Shown here: in pieces, positions 17,331 through 25,904 of the stretch
How the letters are laid out: each line of letters begins with the position of its first letter
Position numbering within the stretch: the stretch's first letter is position 1
NCBI RefSeq assembly: GCF_004348675.1
Contig: NZ_SMKN01000032.1
Coordinates: forward strand, 1 to 40,212
Source: Micromonospora sp. KC606
GTDB lineage: Bacteria; Actinomycetota; Actinomycetes; Mycobacteriales; Micromonosporaceae
Length of the DNA: 40,212 nt
Direction of reading: 5' to 3'
Position numbers and translations under genes: made by a program
The notes under the pieces: generated by a model
Databases searched by the model: none
What the model was told of the DNA's origin: nothing
What the model saw: the letters and a program-made list of their open reading frames with translations, nothing else

Positions 17331-18800
17331 TCACTCGGGCGACCGGCAGCCCGCCGGATCCCCGGCGGGCGGAACGGCGTCGGAGGCCGAGGCGTCGGGG
17401 GTGGTTGTCGGCGTGACGGTGGTTGTCGGCGTGACGGTGATCGTCGGAGGAACGGTGGTCGGCGGGGCGGTGCGGCCGGTCGGTGGCGCGCTCACCGCCG
17501 TCCGTGGGACGGGTGTGCCGGTGGGCGGGGCGACCGGGGATGTGCTGACCTCCACACTCGGGCTTGGCGGCGGACAGATTGGCTTGAGGTTGGGGTTGGC
17601 CGGATCGTTGCTGGTCAACTCGGCCAGTCGACGCTGCGCGTCCGGCTCGTTCTTGGCCTGGATGCCCTGCTTGACCTGCTCCTGCGCGGCGAGGGTCAGG
17701 TCGTCCAGCCGGGCGGGGCTCTTCGAGTGCACCTCGGAGAGGTCGAGGCCGGCGACCTGGCCGGGCACCCCACGGAAGACCGCGAGCTGCCCCTCGTCGG
17801 TCGCCCCGACGTAGTACTGCCGCTGGGTGTAGCTCCAGCCGGCGAAGACGCCGCCACCGAGGATCACCAGCAGCGCCAGCAGCATGGCCAGGGTACGCAG
17901 CGGCCGGCGGCGTGGCCGGTCCGGATCGTCGTCCTTGGCGGCCGGATCGTCCTCGGGTACGGACGGACGCGGGGCGGAGAGCGCGGAGGCGCGAGCTGCC
18001 GGGGTGGACACGTCGGCGGAGGTGGCCATACCGCGGTCCCGGGAGGCGGCGCCGCCCACGATCGGGGCGGCCTCGACGATGTCCTGGTCGGTGGCGTCCG
18101 CGATGATCACGGTGATGTTGTCCGGACCGCCGCCGCGGAGCGCGAGCTGGACCAGGCGCTCGACACACTGCTGCGGGTCGGTGTACTCCCGCATGGTGTC
18201 GGCGATGGTGTCCGCGCTGACCACGCCGGAGAGGCCGTCGCTGCAGATCAGGTAGCGGTCTCCGGGAAGCACCTGACGGACGCTGTACTCCGGGTCGATG
18301 TCCCGGCCGTCGAGGGCGCGGGTGAGCAACGAACGCTGGGGATGGCTGCTCGCCTCCTCCGCGCTGATCCGGCCCTCGTCCACGAGCATCTGGACGTAGG
18401 TGTCGTCCTTGGTGATCTGCGCGAACTCGCCGTTGCGCAGGAGGTAGGCCCGGGAGTCACCGATGTGGACCATGCCGAGCTTGCTGCCCGAGAAGAGGGT
18501 GGCGGTGAGCGTGGTGCCCATCCCCTCCAGCTGCGGGTTGGCGTCCACGGTGTCGCGGAGCTGCTGGTTGGCGGTGCCGACGGCCTGGCGCAGCGCGTCG
18601 ACGAGAGCGTCCCCGGGGACGTCCTCGTCGAGCGGTGCCATGGCACCGATGACGATGTTGCTGGCGACGTCACCGGCGGCCATGCCGCCCATGCCGTCGG
18701 CGACGGCGAGAAGCCGCGGCCCGGCGTAGACGGAATCCTGGTTTCCGTCACGGATCAGACCGCGGTCGCTGTGGGCCGCGTAGCGCAGGGTCAGAGTCAT
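17331..18800 (-). CDS. pstP: PP2C-family Ser/Thr phosphatase PstP
   Basis: 489 aa. The cytosolic PP2C domain (about 1-235) shows the metal-binding pattern: SDRGLIRDGNQD, D35 in ADGMGG, ICSDGLSG and GGPDNITV. An acidic/basic linker leads to one membrane helix (about 300-322). The outside region ends in a Pro/Thr tail of repeated TVTPTT units encoded by tandem 18-bp DNA repeats (17401-17454). PstP removes phosphate from PknA, PknB and their substrates and is the sole such phosphatase in M. tuberculosis. Its ATG overlaps the fhaB stop (ATGA). The Thr/Pro tail resembles the tails of PknB and may be glycosylated or span the wall (inference). Confidence 0.96.
   Translation of the reverse strand: MTLTLRYAAHSDRGLIRDGNQDSVYAGPRLLAVADGMGGMAAGDVASNIVIGAMAPLDEDVPGDALVDALRQAVGTANQQLRDTVDANPQLEGMGTTLTATLFSGSKLGMVHIGDSRAYLLRNGEFAQITKDDTYVQMLVDEGRISAEEASSHPQRSLLTRALDGRDIDPEYSVRQVLPGDRYLICSDGLSGVVSADTIADTMREYTDPQQCVERLVQLALRGGGPDNITVIIADATDQDIVEAAPIVGGAASRDRGMATSADVSTPAARASALSAPRPSVPEDDPAAKDDDPDRPRRRPLRTLAMLLALLVILGGGVFAGWSYTQRQYYVGATDEGQLAVFRGVPGQVAGLDLSEVHSKSPARLDDLTLAAQEQVKQGIQAKNEPDAQRRLAELTSNDPANPNLKPICPPPSPSVEVSTSPVAPPTGTPVPRTAVSAPPTGRTAPPTTVPPTITVTPTTTVTPTTTPDASASDAVPPAGDPAGCRSPE
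17401..17454 (-). repeat. tandem 18-bp repeat inside pstP (TVTPTT units)
   Basis: Two identical 18-bp units (17401-17418, 17419-17436) are followed by a third diverged copy (17437-17454). They encode the Thr-rich part of the extracytoplasmic PstP tail. The unit is a multiple of 3, so copy-number change keeps frame. Confidence 0.75.
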
Positions 18801-19282
18801 GGCCGTAATTCGAGGGAAGTGCGGCCGATCCGGATCGGCACGCCGAGGGGGACGGGGGTTGGTCCGGTGACCTTAGCGCGATCCAGGTACGTGCCGTTAG
18901 TCGATCCGAGGTCCTCGACGAACCACTGCCCGTCGCGGGGCACCAGCCGGGCGTGCCGGGCGGAGGCGTAGTCATCGGTGATCACGAGGGTGGAGTCCTC
19001 AGCCCGGCCGATGGTTATCTGCGCCTCGCCCAGGGTGATCCGGGTGCCGGCGAGTTGGCCGGCGGTGACGACCAGCTGGTGGGCGGCCCTGCCCCGCTTC
19101 ACCTTTGCCGGCTTCCCCGCCTGCTGGGTCGAGGCGCCCACGCCCCGTGGCGCGGCCACCAGCCGGCCCGACCGGGCTCCTGCGAAGAGGTCGCGGCGGA
19201 TGACGCCGACCACCGTGAACACAAAGATCCACAGCAGGATGAGAAACCCGAACCGGGCGACGGTGATCACGAGCTCCGGCAA
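18797..19282 (-). CDS. fhaB: FHA-domain membrane protein FhaB/FipA-like
   Basis: 161 aa. An N-terminal membrane helix (about 5-27, VARFGFLILLWIFVFTVVGVI) is followed by a basic linker. The C-terminal FHA domain (about 75-155) has the phosphothreonine-binding signature IGR, SARHAR and the LGSTNGTYLD loop. FHA domains bind phospho-Thr peptides made by Ser/Thr kinases; in mycobacteria this protein (FipA, Rv0019c) links PknA signalling to FtsZ and FtsQ. The start appears to be a TTG at 19282, which aligns with the usual beginning just before the membrane helix. A GTG four codons later would have GGAG only 3 nt away. It lies 6 nt after fhaA and overlaps pstP by 4 nt. Confidence 0.93.
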   Translation of the reverse strand: MPELVITVARFGFLILLWIFVFTVVGVIRRDLFAGARSGRLVAAPRGVGASTQQAGKPAKVKRGRAAHQLVVTAGQLAGTRITLGEAQITIGRAEDSTLVITDDYASARHARLVPRDGQWFVEDLGSTNGTYLDRAKVTGPTPVPLGVPIRIGRTSLELRP

Positions 19283-19288
19283 GGCGGA

Positions 19289-20056
19289 TCAGCCGTCCAC
19301 GCGGAAGGTCAGGGTGGTGGTGCCGAGCTGGATCATGTCGCCGGGGTTGAGCGCGACCGCCGAGACCCGCTGACCGTTGACCATGGTGCCGTTGGTCGAC
19401 CCGAGGTCGGTCAAGACGACCTGACCGCCGTCGAAATCCAGCCGGGCGTGTCGCCGGGAGATCCCGACGTCGGGCAGGCGCAGGTTCGCCTGGTCGCCCC
19501 GACCGATCACCGTCGAACCCATCTGGAGGGGGTAGGTGCGGCCGTCCCCGGAGACCAGCCGGACGTTGCGCGCGCCGCCGCCGTGTCCCGGCGGCGGGCC
19601 GTAGCCGCCGCCCTGGTCGTACGCCGGGTATGCCGGCGGGCCGGCGTCGTAGCCGCCCGGGGCGGAAACCGGGGCGACCTCGCCGCCGGTGTAGACCTCG
19701 GCGGTGACTCGGAACATGCCGGTGTCCAGCCCCTCGCCACGCTCGATCTCGACGATCACGTCGCCGTAGACCGTCCAGGCCTGCTCACCGATGAACTCCG
19801 CCTGCGACTGGGCCAGCTCCTGGGCCAGCGCGGCGGCGTACGGCGCCAGACGGCTGTGGTCGTAGGGCGAGAGATCGATCACGTAACGGTTCGGCACCAA
19901 CGTGCGCCCACCAGCCAGGATGGCCTTGTGTGCCTCGGCCTCCCGCTGCATGGCGTTGAGGATCTCCACGGGGTGGACCACCCCTTTGAAGACCTTGGCG
20001 AAGGCCCCTTCGACCAGGCCTTCCAATCGCTTCTCGAAGCGTTGCAGCACGCTCAC
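19289..20056 (-). CDS. fhaA: FhaA: DUF3662 plus FHA-domain phosphothreonine reader
   Basis: 255 aa, cytosolic. An N-terminal DUF3662 domain (about 1-115, VLQRFEKRLEGLVEGAFAKVFKG onward) is joined by a Gly/Pro/Tyr-rich linker (about 125-165) to a C-terminal FHA domain (IGRGDQANLRL, SRRHAR, LGSTNGTMVNG). In M. tuberculosis FhaA (Rv0020c) binds phosphorylated PknB and the MviN pseudokinase and tunes peptidoglycan export; mviN is not in this window. The linker here is shorter than in the 527-aa mycobacterial protein. I set the start at GTG 20056 because an AGGAGG lies 5 nt upstream and it matches the usual N-terminus; an ATG at 20083 would add nine acidic residues and bury that site. First gene of the seven-gene operon; no clear promoter hexamers upstream. 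Confidence 0.93.
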   Translation of the reverse strand: MSVLQRFEKRLEGLVEGAFAKVFKGVVHPVEILNAMQREAEAHKAILAGGRTLVPNRYVIDLSPYDHSRLAPYAAALAQELAQSQAEFIGEQAWTVYGDVIVEIERGEGLDTGMFRVTAEVYTGGEVAPVSAPGGYDAGPPAYPAYDQGGGYGPPPGHGGGARNVRLVSGDGRTYPLQMGSTVIGRGDQANLRLPDVGISRRHARLDFDGGQVVLTDLGSTNGTMVNGQRVSAVALNPGDMIQLGTTTLTFRVDG

Positions 20057-20307
20057 CGGCTCCTCCTCGGGTCCCGAGGACATGATGGTATCCGTCCGGC
20101 GCGCATGCAGCTCGCGCGCCGCTCGGCGGCCTCGTGGTGGCCCGTTCTCAGGTAGCGCCTCGGGCGTGCTACTGTTTCGTCCGCCGCGAACGGTGACCGC
20201 TCCACGGAGCGTAGCCGATCAGGCATGACGGAGGGCACTGCAGATGTCCGGCCCCGCTGACGACAGCGGGACGGGCAACGGCTACAGTGTTCGAGGTCCA
20301 AAGCCAC

Positions 20308-20393
20308 GGGGAAGTGGCGGAATGGCAGACGCGCACGGTTCAGGTCCGTGTGCCCGAAAGGGCGTGGGGGTTCAACTCCCCCCTTCCCCACCA
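20308..20393 (+). tRNA. tRNA-Leu (anticodon CAG)
   Basis: The acceptor stem GGGGAAG (20308-20314) pairs with CTTCCCC (20383-20389), followed by A and an encoded CCA (20391-20393). The anticodon arm is CACGG-TTCAGGT-CCGTG, giving anticodon CAG. There is a long class II variable arm (TGCCC-GAAA-GGGCG) and a T arm GGGGG-TTCAACT-CCCCC. All point to leucine reading CUG, the main leucine codon in such genomes. M. tuberculosis also has a tRNA-Leu (leuT) beside fhaA, so the linkage is conserved. A weak promoter (TACAGT at 20283-20288) may serve it. Confidence 0.97.
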
Positions 20394-20399
20394 GATCGA

Positions 20400-20427
20400 C
20401 GAGGGTCCCGCGATTGCGGGGCCCTCG
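20400..20427 (+). terminator. terminator of tRNA-Leu
   Basis: A 12-bp stem with one G-U pair and a GATT loop (20400-20411 pairs with 20416-20427) begins 7 nt after the CCA end of the tRNA. Confidence 0.8.
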
Positions 20428-20519
20428 CTGTGTGTCAGGAGCCGGGCGGACGTATCGGGGCGTGCCGGACGTCACGCTATGATCCGGTGGTTTCCCAGCC
20501 TCCTGATGAGGAGTGGCGT

Positions 20520-21593
20520 GTGAGTGTCGCGTTGGTGACCGGGTCGGGCGGTCTGATCGGCTCCGAGGCGGTCCGGCACTTCGCCGGTCTCGGCCTGGAC
20601 GTGGTCGGCATCGACAACGACATGCGGCAGGAGTTCTTCGGGGCCGAGGCGTCGACCGCGTGGAACGTCCGGCGGCTGGCCGACGAGTTGGGGTCGGCGT
20701 ACTCGCACCACAGCATCGACATCCGCGACCGGGAGGCGCTGGCGAAGCTCTTCGCGCGGTACGGCCGGGACATCGCCGTGGTGATCCACACCGCCGCGCA
20801 GCCGTCGCACGACTGGGCGGTCCGCGATCCGTTCACCGACTTCGACGTCAACGCCGTCGGCACCCTCAACATCCTGCAGAACGTGCGGGAGCACTGCGTC
20901 GAGGCGCCGGTGATCCACTGCTCGACCAACAAGGTCTACGGCGACCGGCCGAACAGCCTGCCCTTCGTGGAGCGGGAAACCCGGTGGGAGATCGAGCCGG
21001 GGCACCCGTACGAGCAGGGCATCCGCGAGGACATGTCGATCGACGCCTGCCTGCACTCGATCTTCGGCGCCTCGAAGGTCGCCGCGGACGTGATGGTGCA
21101 GGAGTACGGCCGCTACTTCGACATGCGTACCGCCTGCTTCCGGGGCGGCACCCTGACCGGTCCGGCGCACTCCGCCACCGAGCTGCACGGTTTCCTCGGG
21201 TACGTCGTGCGCGCCAACATGGAGCGCCGCACGTACAAGATCTACGGCTGGCAGGGCAAACAGGTTCGGGACGCCATCCACAGCTCGGACGTGGTCTCGG
21301 CCTTCGAGGCGTTCTTCCGCGCCCCCCGCTCGGCGGCGGTCTACAACCTCGGCGGCGGTCGGCACTCCAACACCTCCATGCGGGAGGCCATCACCCTGGC
21401 CGAGCAGATCACCGGCCAGGAGATGATCACCGAGTACGTCGAGGCGAACCGGATCGGCGACCACAAGTGGTGGATCGGCTCGAACGAGGCGTTCCAGGCC
21501 GACTACCCGGACTGGAAGCAGGTCTACGACGTACCGATGATCATGCGGGAGATCCACGAGGCCAACGTCGACAAGTGGGTGCCGCAGGCATGA
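20520..21593 (+). CDS. NAD-dependent epimerase/dehydratase (CDP-tyvelose 2-epimerase-like SDR)
   Basis: 357 aa, extended short-chain dehydrogenase fold. The Rossmann motif is GSGGLIG at residues 8-14. Similarity in layout to CDP-tyvelose/paratose 2-epimerase is good: [11 protein letters not shown], then FRGGTLTGP and a late [15 protein letters not shown] block. The usual YxxxK catalytic pair appears as F182-G-A-S-K186, that is Phe in place of Tyr; see findings. It probably converts or epimerises a nucleotide sugar for a surface glycan. The start is a GTG with GAGGAG 6 nt upstream; a longer in-frame ORF would run back through the tRNA gene and is rejected. Its stop overlaps the next gene (ATGA). 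Substrate unknown. Confidence 0.9.
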   Translation: MSVALVTGSGGLIGSEAVRHFAGLGLDVVGIDNDMRQEFFGAEASTAWNVRRLADELGSAYSHHSIDIRDREALAKLFARYGRDIAVVIHTAAQPSHDWAVRDPFTDFDVNAVGTLNILQNVREHCVEAPVIHCSTNKVYGDRPNSLPFVERETRWEIEPGHPYEQGIREDMSIDACLHSIFGASKVAADVMVQEYGRYFDMRTACFRGGTLTGPAHSATELHGFLGYVVRANMERRTYKIYGWQGKQVRDAIHSSDVVSAFEAFFRAPRSAAVYNLGGGRHSNTSMREAITLAEQITGQEMITEYVEANRIGDHKWWIGSNEAFQADYPDWKQVYDVPMIMREIHEANVDKWVPQA

Positions 21594-22396
21594 GCGGGCA
21601 GGGCAAGCGGAACGTCCTCGGCGTCCTGGTCGACGCCACCGACTACGCCTCGGCGACCGAGCAGGTGGTGGCGGCGGCCCGGGAGCGCCGGCCGCTGGCG
21701 CTGACCGCGCTGGCCGTGCACGGCGTGATGACCGGGGTGCTCGACCCGGCGCACAACGCCCGGCTGAACTCCTTCGACGTGGTCACCCCGGACGGCCAGC
21801 CGGTGCGCTGGGCGCTCAACCTGCTGCACCACGCCGGGCTCACCGACCGGGTCTACGGCCCGCTGCTCACCCTGCACGTACTGAACCGCTTCGCCGAGGA
21901 GGGCCTGCCGGTCTACCTCTACGGCTCGACGGAGGAGACGCTGGCCCGGCTCATCCCGGCGCTCGAGCGGAAGTTCCCCGGCCTCAAGATCGCCGGTGTG
22001 GAGCCGTCGAAGTTCCGCGCGGTCCAGCCCGGCGAGGACGTGGAGATCGCCGACCGGATCAGGGCCAGTGGCGCGAGGCTCGTCCTGGTCGGGCTCGGCT
22101 GCCCGCGCCAGGAGGTCTTCACGTACGCCATGCGGCCACTGCTCGACATGCCGCTGATGGCGGTCGGCGCGGCCTTCGACTACCACGCCGGCCTGCTGAG
22201 GCAGCCGCCGCCGTGGATGCAGCGGGCCGGGCTGGAGTGGTTCTGGCGGCTGGGCCTGGAACCGAAGCGGCTCTGGCGCCGCTACGTCATCCTCAACCCG
22301 GCCTACCTGGCCCGGCTCGCCGGGCAGAAGACCGGCCTGTGGAAGGCCCGGCCGCCGGCCGCGGCCACCGAGCGCCCGTCAACCTTCGCGGTCTGA
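21590..22396 (+). CDS. WecG/TagA/CpsF family glycosyltransferase
   Basis: 268 aa, cytosolic GT26-type enzyme. The conserved early block [18 protein letters not shown] carries the Asp typical of the family. Later blocks are [20 protein letters not shown] and [31 protein letters not shown], near the characteristic C-terminus. Members add N-acetylmannosamine or a related sugar to an undecaprenyl-linked acceptor during teichoic-acid, enterobacterial-antigen or capsule synthesis. It overlaps the epimerase by 4 nt, forming a two-gene unit closed by a strong terminator. The nucleotide sugar made by the partner may be its donor (inference). No lipid-carrier primase or polymerase lies nearby. Confidence 0.93.
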   Translation: MSGQGKRNVLGVLVDATDYASATEQVVAAARERRPLALTALAVHGVMTGVLDPAHNARLNSFDVVTPDGQPVRWALNLLHHAGLTDRVYGPLLTLHVLNRFAEEGLPVYLYGSTEETLARLIPALERKFPGLKIAGVEPSKFRAVQPGEDVEIADRIRASGARLVLVGLGCPRQEVFTYAMRPLLDMPLMAVGAAFDYHAGLLRQPPPWMQRAGLEWFWRLGLEPKRLWRRYVILNPAYLARLAGQKTGLWKARPPAAATERPSTFAV

Positions 22397-22407
22397 TCCC
22401 GGACCGC

Positions 22408-22447
22408 ACCGAGGCCCTTCCCGCCGGTGGGCGGGAAGGGCCTCGGT
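22408..22447. terminator. bidirectional terminator between glycosyltransferase and S8 protease genes
   Basis: A perfect 18-bp stem with a GGTG loop (22408-22425 pairs with 22430-22447) lies between the convergent stops at 22396 and 22460. Confidence 0.88.
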
Positions 22448-22459
22448 CGTACCCGGGCG

Positions 22460-24328
22460 TCAGAGCGTCAGCGTCCAGGTGTTGATGTGGCCGGTGTCGC
22501 CGGCGTAGACGTCCCGCACCTGGAGTCGCCAGGTGCCGGCCGCCGCCTCACTGGACAGGTTGACGGTGTAGGTGGTGTTGACGTTGTCGGCGCCGTCGAA
22601 GTAGCTGCTGTTCTTCAGCCGGTACGCCGAGCCGTCCGGGGCGATCAGGTCGATGACCAGGTCACCGCGGTAGGTGTGGACGATGTCCACCGCGACCGCG
22701 GAGGTCGCCGACGCGTTGCGAGCGCACCCGGCGATCACGATCGCGCTGGAGACCGCCGAGCCGACGTCCGGGATCGCCACGTCCGTGTCGTTGCTGCCCG
22801 AGCAGCCGGTGCTGGTGCCGGTGACGGTCAGCGAGAACGTCGTGGTCTTCGCGCCGGAGGCGGCGGTACCCGTGACGGTCACGGCGTACGTGCCGGCCGG
22901 CGTGCTCGCCGAGGTGGCGATGGTGAGCGTCGACGATCCGCCGGAGGTGACCGTGGCCGGGTTGAACGAGGCGGTCGCCCCGGAGGGCAGCCCGCTGGCG
23001 GAGAGGCTCACCGACTGGGCGGCGCCGTTGGTGGTGGCGGTCGCCACGGTGGCGGTGACCGAGCCGCCCGGCGCGGTCGAGCCGGAGGTCGGCGACACCT
23101 GGACGGAGAAGTCGTCGGTGGGCGGCGGGGTGTCGCCGTTCACCACGTACAGCAGCCGGTTCGGGGTACCGGTGCCCACATTCGTGACCACGTTCGGGGT
23201 GGCGTTGTCGACCAGGTAGTCCCGGACCTGCTGAGGGGTCCACGACGGGTTGGTCGAGAGCACCAGTGCCGCGACCCCGGCGACGTGCGGTGACGCCATC
23301 GAGGTGCCGCTGATCGTGTTCGTCGCGGTGTTGTTGGTGTGCCAGGCGGACGTGATGTTCACCCCCGGCGCCAGAATGTCCACGCAGGTGCCGAAGTTGG
23401 AGAAGCTCCCGGCGGCGTCGTTGTTCTGGGTGGCGCCGACGGTGATGGCCGGCGCGGCCCGGGCCGGGGAGTAGTTGCAGGCGTTCTGCCGGACACCGAG
23501 AGAGTTGCCGTTGCCGGCGGCGACGGCGTACGTGATGCCGGAGTTGATCGAGTTGATCACCGCGTTGTCGGTGGCCGTGCTCGCCCCGCCGCCCAGGCTC
23601 ATGTTGGCGACGGCGGGCCTGGCCGCGTTCGCGGTGACCCAGTCGATGCCGGCGATGACCCCGGCGTTGGTGCCGCTGCCCTGGCAGTTGAGCACCTTCA
23701 CGGCCACCAGCCGGGTCGCCTTGGCGACGCCGTGCGCCGTGCCGCCGACGGTGCCGGCGACGTGCGTGCCGTGACCGTTGCAGTCGGTGTTGTTGCTGTC
23801 GGCGGTGTTGGTGCCCCAGGTCGCCCGGCCGCCGAAGTCGGAGTGCGTCGTCCGGATGCCGGTGTCGATGATGTACGACGTCACGTTGCCCGCCGTGTTC
23901 GGGTACGTGTACGAGCTGTCCAACGGCAGGTTCCGCTGGTCGATCCGGTCCAGGCCCCAGGACGGCGGGTTGGTCTGCGTACCGGAGATCGAGACGGTGT
24001 GGTTCTGCTCGACGTACGCCACGGTGGGGTCGGCGGCGATGCGGGCGGCGGCCCGCGCGTCGACCCGTACCTCGAAACCACGCAGCGCGGCGGCGTAGGT
24101 GCGGGCGACGCTGCCACCGTGCCGGCCGGCCAGTCGCTGCGCGGTGTCGCCGACCCGGGTGCGGGCGACGGCGCTGTCCTTGAGCACGACGATGTAGCTT
24201 TCCGCGACGGCGGTGGGGCCGCCCGCCGCACGGACCACCCCTACGGGCTCGGCCGCCGCCGGCGTGCCGGTCGCGACCACCGCCAGGGCGGCCACACCGA
24301 CGAGTACGGACCTGTGTGCAAGAGCCAT
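22460..24328 (-). CDS. secreted S8 family subtilisin-like serine protease with Ig-like and P domains
   Basis: 622 aa pre-proprotein. Order: Sec signal peptide (about 1-26), inhibitor I9 propeptide (about 40-110, ESYIVVLKDS...), S8 catalytic domain (about 120-395), a Thr/Ser/Gly-rich Ig-like module (about 400-490) and a C-terminal P/homoB domain (about 500-622). Catalytic residues are D155 in IIDTGI, H186 in GHGTHVAG and S343 in GTSMASPH. The enzyme matures by removal of the propeptide and works outside the cell. The ATG has AAGGAGG 7 nt upstream. It is monocistronic; a GATCAG-G-CTGATC palindrome lies about 45-55 nt upstream. Substrates cannot be told from sequence. Confidence 0.95.
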   Translation of the reverse strand: MALAHRSVLVGVAALAVVATGTPAAAEPVGVVRAAGGPTAVAESYIVVLKDSAVARTRVGDTAQRLAGRHGGSVARTYAAALRGFEVRVDARAAARIAADPTVAYVEQNHTVSISGTQTNPPSWGLDRIDQRNLPLDSSYTYPNTAGNVTSYIIDTGIRTTHSDFGGRATWGTNTADSNNTDCNGHGTHVAGTVGGTAHGVAKATRLVAVKVLNCQGSGTNAGVIAGIDWVTANAARPAVANMSLGGGASTATDNAVINSINSGITYAVAAGNGNSLGVRQNACNYSPARAAPAITVGATQNNDAAGSFSNFGTCVDILAPGVNITSAWHTNNTATNTISGTSMASPHVAGVAALVLSTNPSWTPQQVRDYLVDNATPNVVTNVGTGTPNRLLYVVNGDTPPPTDDFSVQVSPTSGSTAPGGSVTATVATATTNGAAQSVSLSASGLPSGATASFNPATVTSGGSSTLTIATSASTPAGTYAVTVTGTAASGAKTTTFSLTVTGTSTGCSGSNDTDVAIPDVGSAVSSAIVIAGCARNASATSAVAVDIVHTYRGDLVIDLIAPDGSAYRLKNSSYFDGADNVNTTYTVNLSSEAAAGTWRLQVRDVYAGDTGHINTWTLTL

Positions 24329-24370
24329 CCTTCTACCTCCTTCGACCGGTCACCCACCGTCGCCCGTCAT

Positions 24371-24383
24371 GATCAGGCTGATC
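24371..24383. promoter_or_regulatory. GATCAG-G-CTGATC palindrome upstream of the S8 protease gene
   Basis: A 13-nt perfect palindrome with a single central base sits 43-55 nt upstream of the protease start. It may be an operator or simply a leader structure; no partner regulator is evident. Confidence 0.3.
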
Positions 24384-24545
24384 GATGAAATCCGATCCCT
24401 AGAGAGTGGCGGCTGGAAGAGCGGACGCGCACATGCCGATTTGCCCATACCACCCGAGGGATGGACCCCCTACGGGACGCGTTGGGGGTCCGGCTGGGGA
24501 CGGTCCCGGATTCGCCGACGTCGAAGAAGGGAAAGGCTGTCCGGT

Positions 24546-25163
24546 ATGGAGAGTCAGCTCATCGTCCTGGTCCCGATCGCCGTGGTGTGGCTGGCCGCCG
24601 GGATCGTGGCGGACGGACTGCCCCGGCTGGACCGTGCCCGGGCGCTGCGTCGGCGTACCGGATGGCTGCTCGCCCTGACCGTGACCGGCCTCAGCATGAC
24701 AGCGGCGGTGTTGCTCACGGACCTGGCCAGCACCGGCGACACGCCTGCCGACCGGGCGGCGGCGGGCCTGACACTGGTGGCCGTTCCCGGGGTCGTCGTC
24801 GCGGCCTGCGCGGTGCGCCGCGCCCGTCGGCTCCGCTCCGGCGCGCGAGCCCTCGCCACCGCCTCCGGCACCCCCGCGCCGTACGGCCTGCGGGCCACCG
24901 CGGCGCACCCGCTGATCGCACTGCCGGTGCAGGTGACGGCCCTGGCCACGGTGCCGCCGGTGCTGTCGACCGTCGGGGTCGACCTCACCGCCGGCCCCGG
25001 CCTGACCGGCCCGGCCATCACGGTCGGCGGAATCGTGGTCATCGCGATCGGGGTACGCCACGCGCTCCGGCACAGCCGGCTTGCCGAGCGGGCCCTACCA
25101 CCGGCCACGGGGCTGACCGGAACGCCGGTGTCAGCGCGACCGGCCGGAGCCCTGCACGTATAG
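24546..25163 (+). CDS. hypothetical polytopic membrane protein
   Basis: 205 aa with about five predicted membrane helices (near residues 3-22, 35-60, 75-95, 120-142 and 155-175) separated by short basic loops (RRARRLRSGAR). There is no recognisable catalytic motif or family signature. The ATG is supported by an AAAGG 9 nt upstream; the longer in-frame extension runs into the divergent protease promoter region and is unlikely. Its 3' end overlaps the convergent gene at 25131 by 33 nt. Function unknown. Confidence 0.7.
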   Translation: MESQLIVLVPIAVVWLAAGIVADGLPRLDRARALRRRTGWLLALTVTGLSMTAAVLLTDLASTGDTPADRAAAGLTLVAVPGVVVAACAVRRARRLRSGARALATASGTPAPYGLRATAAHPLIALPVQVTALATVPPVLSTVGVDLTAGPGLTGPAITVGGIVVIAIGVRHALRHSRLAERALPPATGLTGTPVSARPAGALHV

Positions 25164-25532
25164 CAGTTCGAGAATCGCGCGGGTCGCCTCGAACCAGCGG
25201 TCCAGCCAGCCCGGTGGCGGCACGCTGCCCTTGGGTGGCAACTCCAACAACAGGCCGCGCAGCAGCGGGTGATCAACCAACGAGTCGCTCGTGCCGGTCG
25301 GCCAGCCGGCGGGCGGGAACGACGGCTCGGTGAGCGGATTCGGGTCGAGCGACGGCAACGACAGCGGCCCGACCTCGGGCGCGGTGGAACCGGGATCCCG
25401 CCCGCCGATCTCGGTGTCGGTGGATCCGACCTCGGTCAGCACGGTGTCCCGGCGGGCGCCGCGGTACTTGCCGCCGAACCGCTCCGTCTTCCCGGGGCCG
25501 TTGGTGAGGTTGTCTGAACCGATCGTCGTCAT
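25131..25532 (-). CDS. hypothetical protein, Pro-rich, soluble
   Basis: 133 aa, no signal peptide or membrane segment. The N-terminal third is basic and polar, the middle is acidic and Pro/Ser-rich, and the C-terminal 40 residues (about HPLLRGLLLELPPKGS...WLDRWFEATRAILELLY) look like an amphipathic helical domain. I do not recognise a family. The ATG at 25532 is preferred to an upstream in-frame start because the added residues look non-coding; the ribosome binding site is weak. It lies downstream of the DUF397/XRE pair on the same strand with a 144-nt gap, in which I see nothing else. Confidence 0.6.
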   Translation of the reverse strand: MTTIGSDNLTNGPGKTERFGGKYRGARRDTVLTEVGSTDTEIGGRDPGSTAPEVGPLSLPSLDPNPLTEPSFPPAGWPTGTSDSLVDHPLLRGLLLELPPKGSVPPPGWLDRWFEATRAILELLYVQGSGRSR

Positions 25533-25676
25533 CCGTCTCGCCTGCCTCGCTCGGTTGCCGATCCCTGGTGCGGTCGACCAGCGCCGTACCGAGGGGTTCA
25601 ACGAGACGGGGCGGATGTGGCGACGGGCCGGCCGGGAGTTCCCCGCCCGGCCCGCCTCAACGCCACGCTGCGTTGG

Positions 25677-25904
25677 TCAGTGTGAGATTAACGCGCCGCT
25701 CCGCGCGCCGGCGACGAAGGCGTGCCAGTCGCCCGGAGCGAAGACCAGGGCCGGGCCCGTCTTGTCCTTCGAGTCCCGTACCCCGACCGCCCCCGTCACG
25801 TACGCCACCTCGACGCAGTTGTCGCAGTTCGGCCCGCTCTTCGAGCTCTTGAACCACGTCGCCTGCGTCAGGTCCACGGGGTACTCCTTGGTCGCCAATT
25901 CCAC
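25677..25904 (-). CDS. DUF397 domain protein
   Basis: 75 aa, a single DUF397 domain. Family features are plain: ATWFKSSKSG near the start, N-C-D-N-C-VEVA, then VRDSKDKTGPALVF and a closing W-x-A-F-V-A-G. DUF397 proteins are small partners of XRE regulators in actinomycetes, and Streptomyces members of this arrangement (for example whiJ- and abaA-linked genes) affect development and antibiotic production. The GTG start has GAGGAG 5 nt upstream and lies 37 nt inside the 3' end of the XRE gene, so the pair is coupled. Whether it is an antitoxin-like partner or an anti-regulator here is unknown. Confidence 0.93.
   Translation of the reverse strand: MELATKEYPVDLTQATWFKSSKSGPNCDNCVEVAYVTGAVGVRDSKDKTGPALVFAPGDWHAFVAGARSGALISH

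Noticed and set aside
20308..24328. Genomic island integrated at the tRNA-Leu 3' end
   Set aside because: No repeat of the tRNA 3' end was found downstream, there is no integrase, and the tRNA is followed directly by its own terminator.
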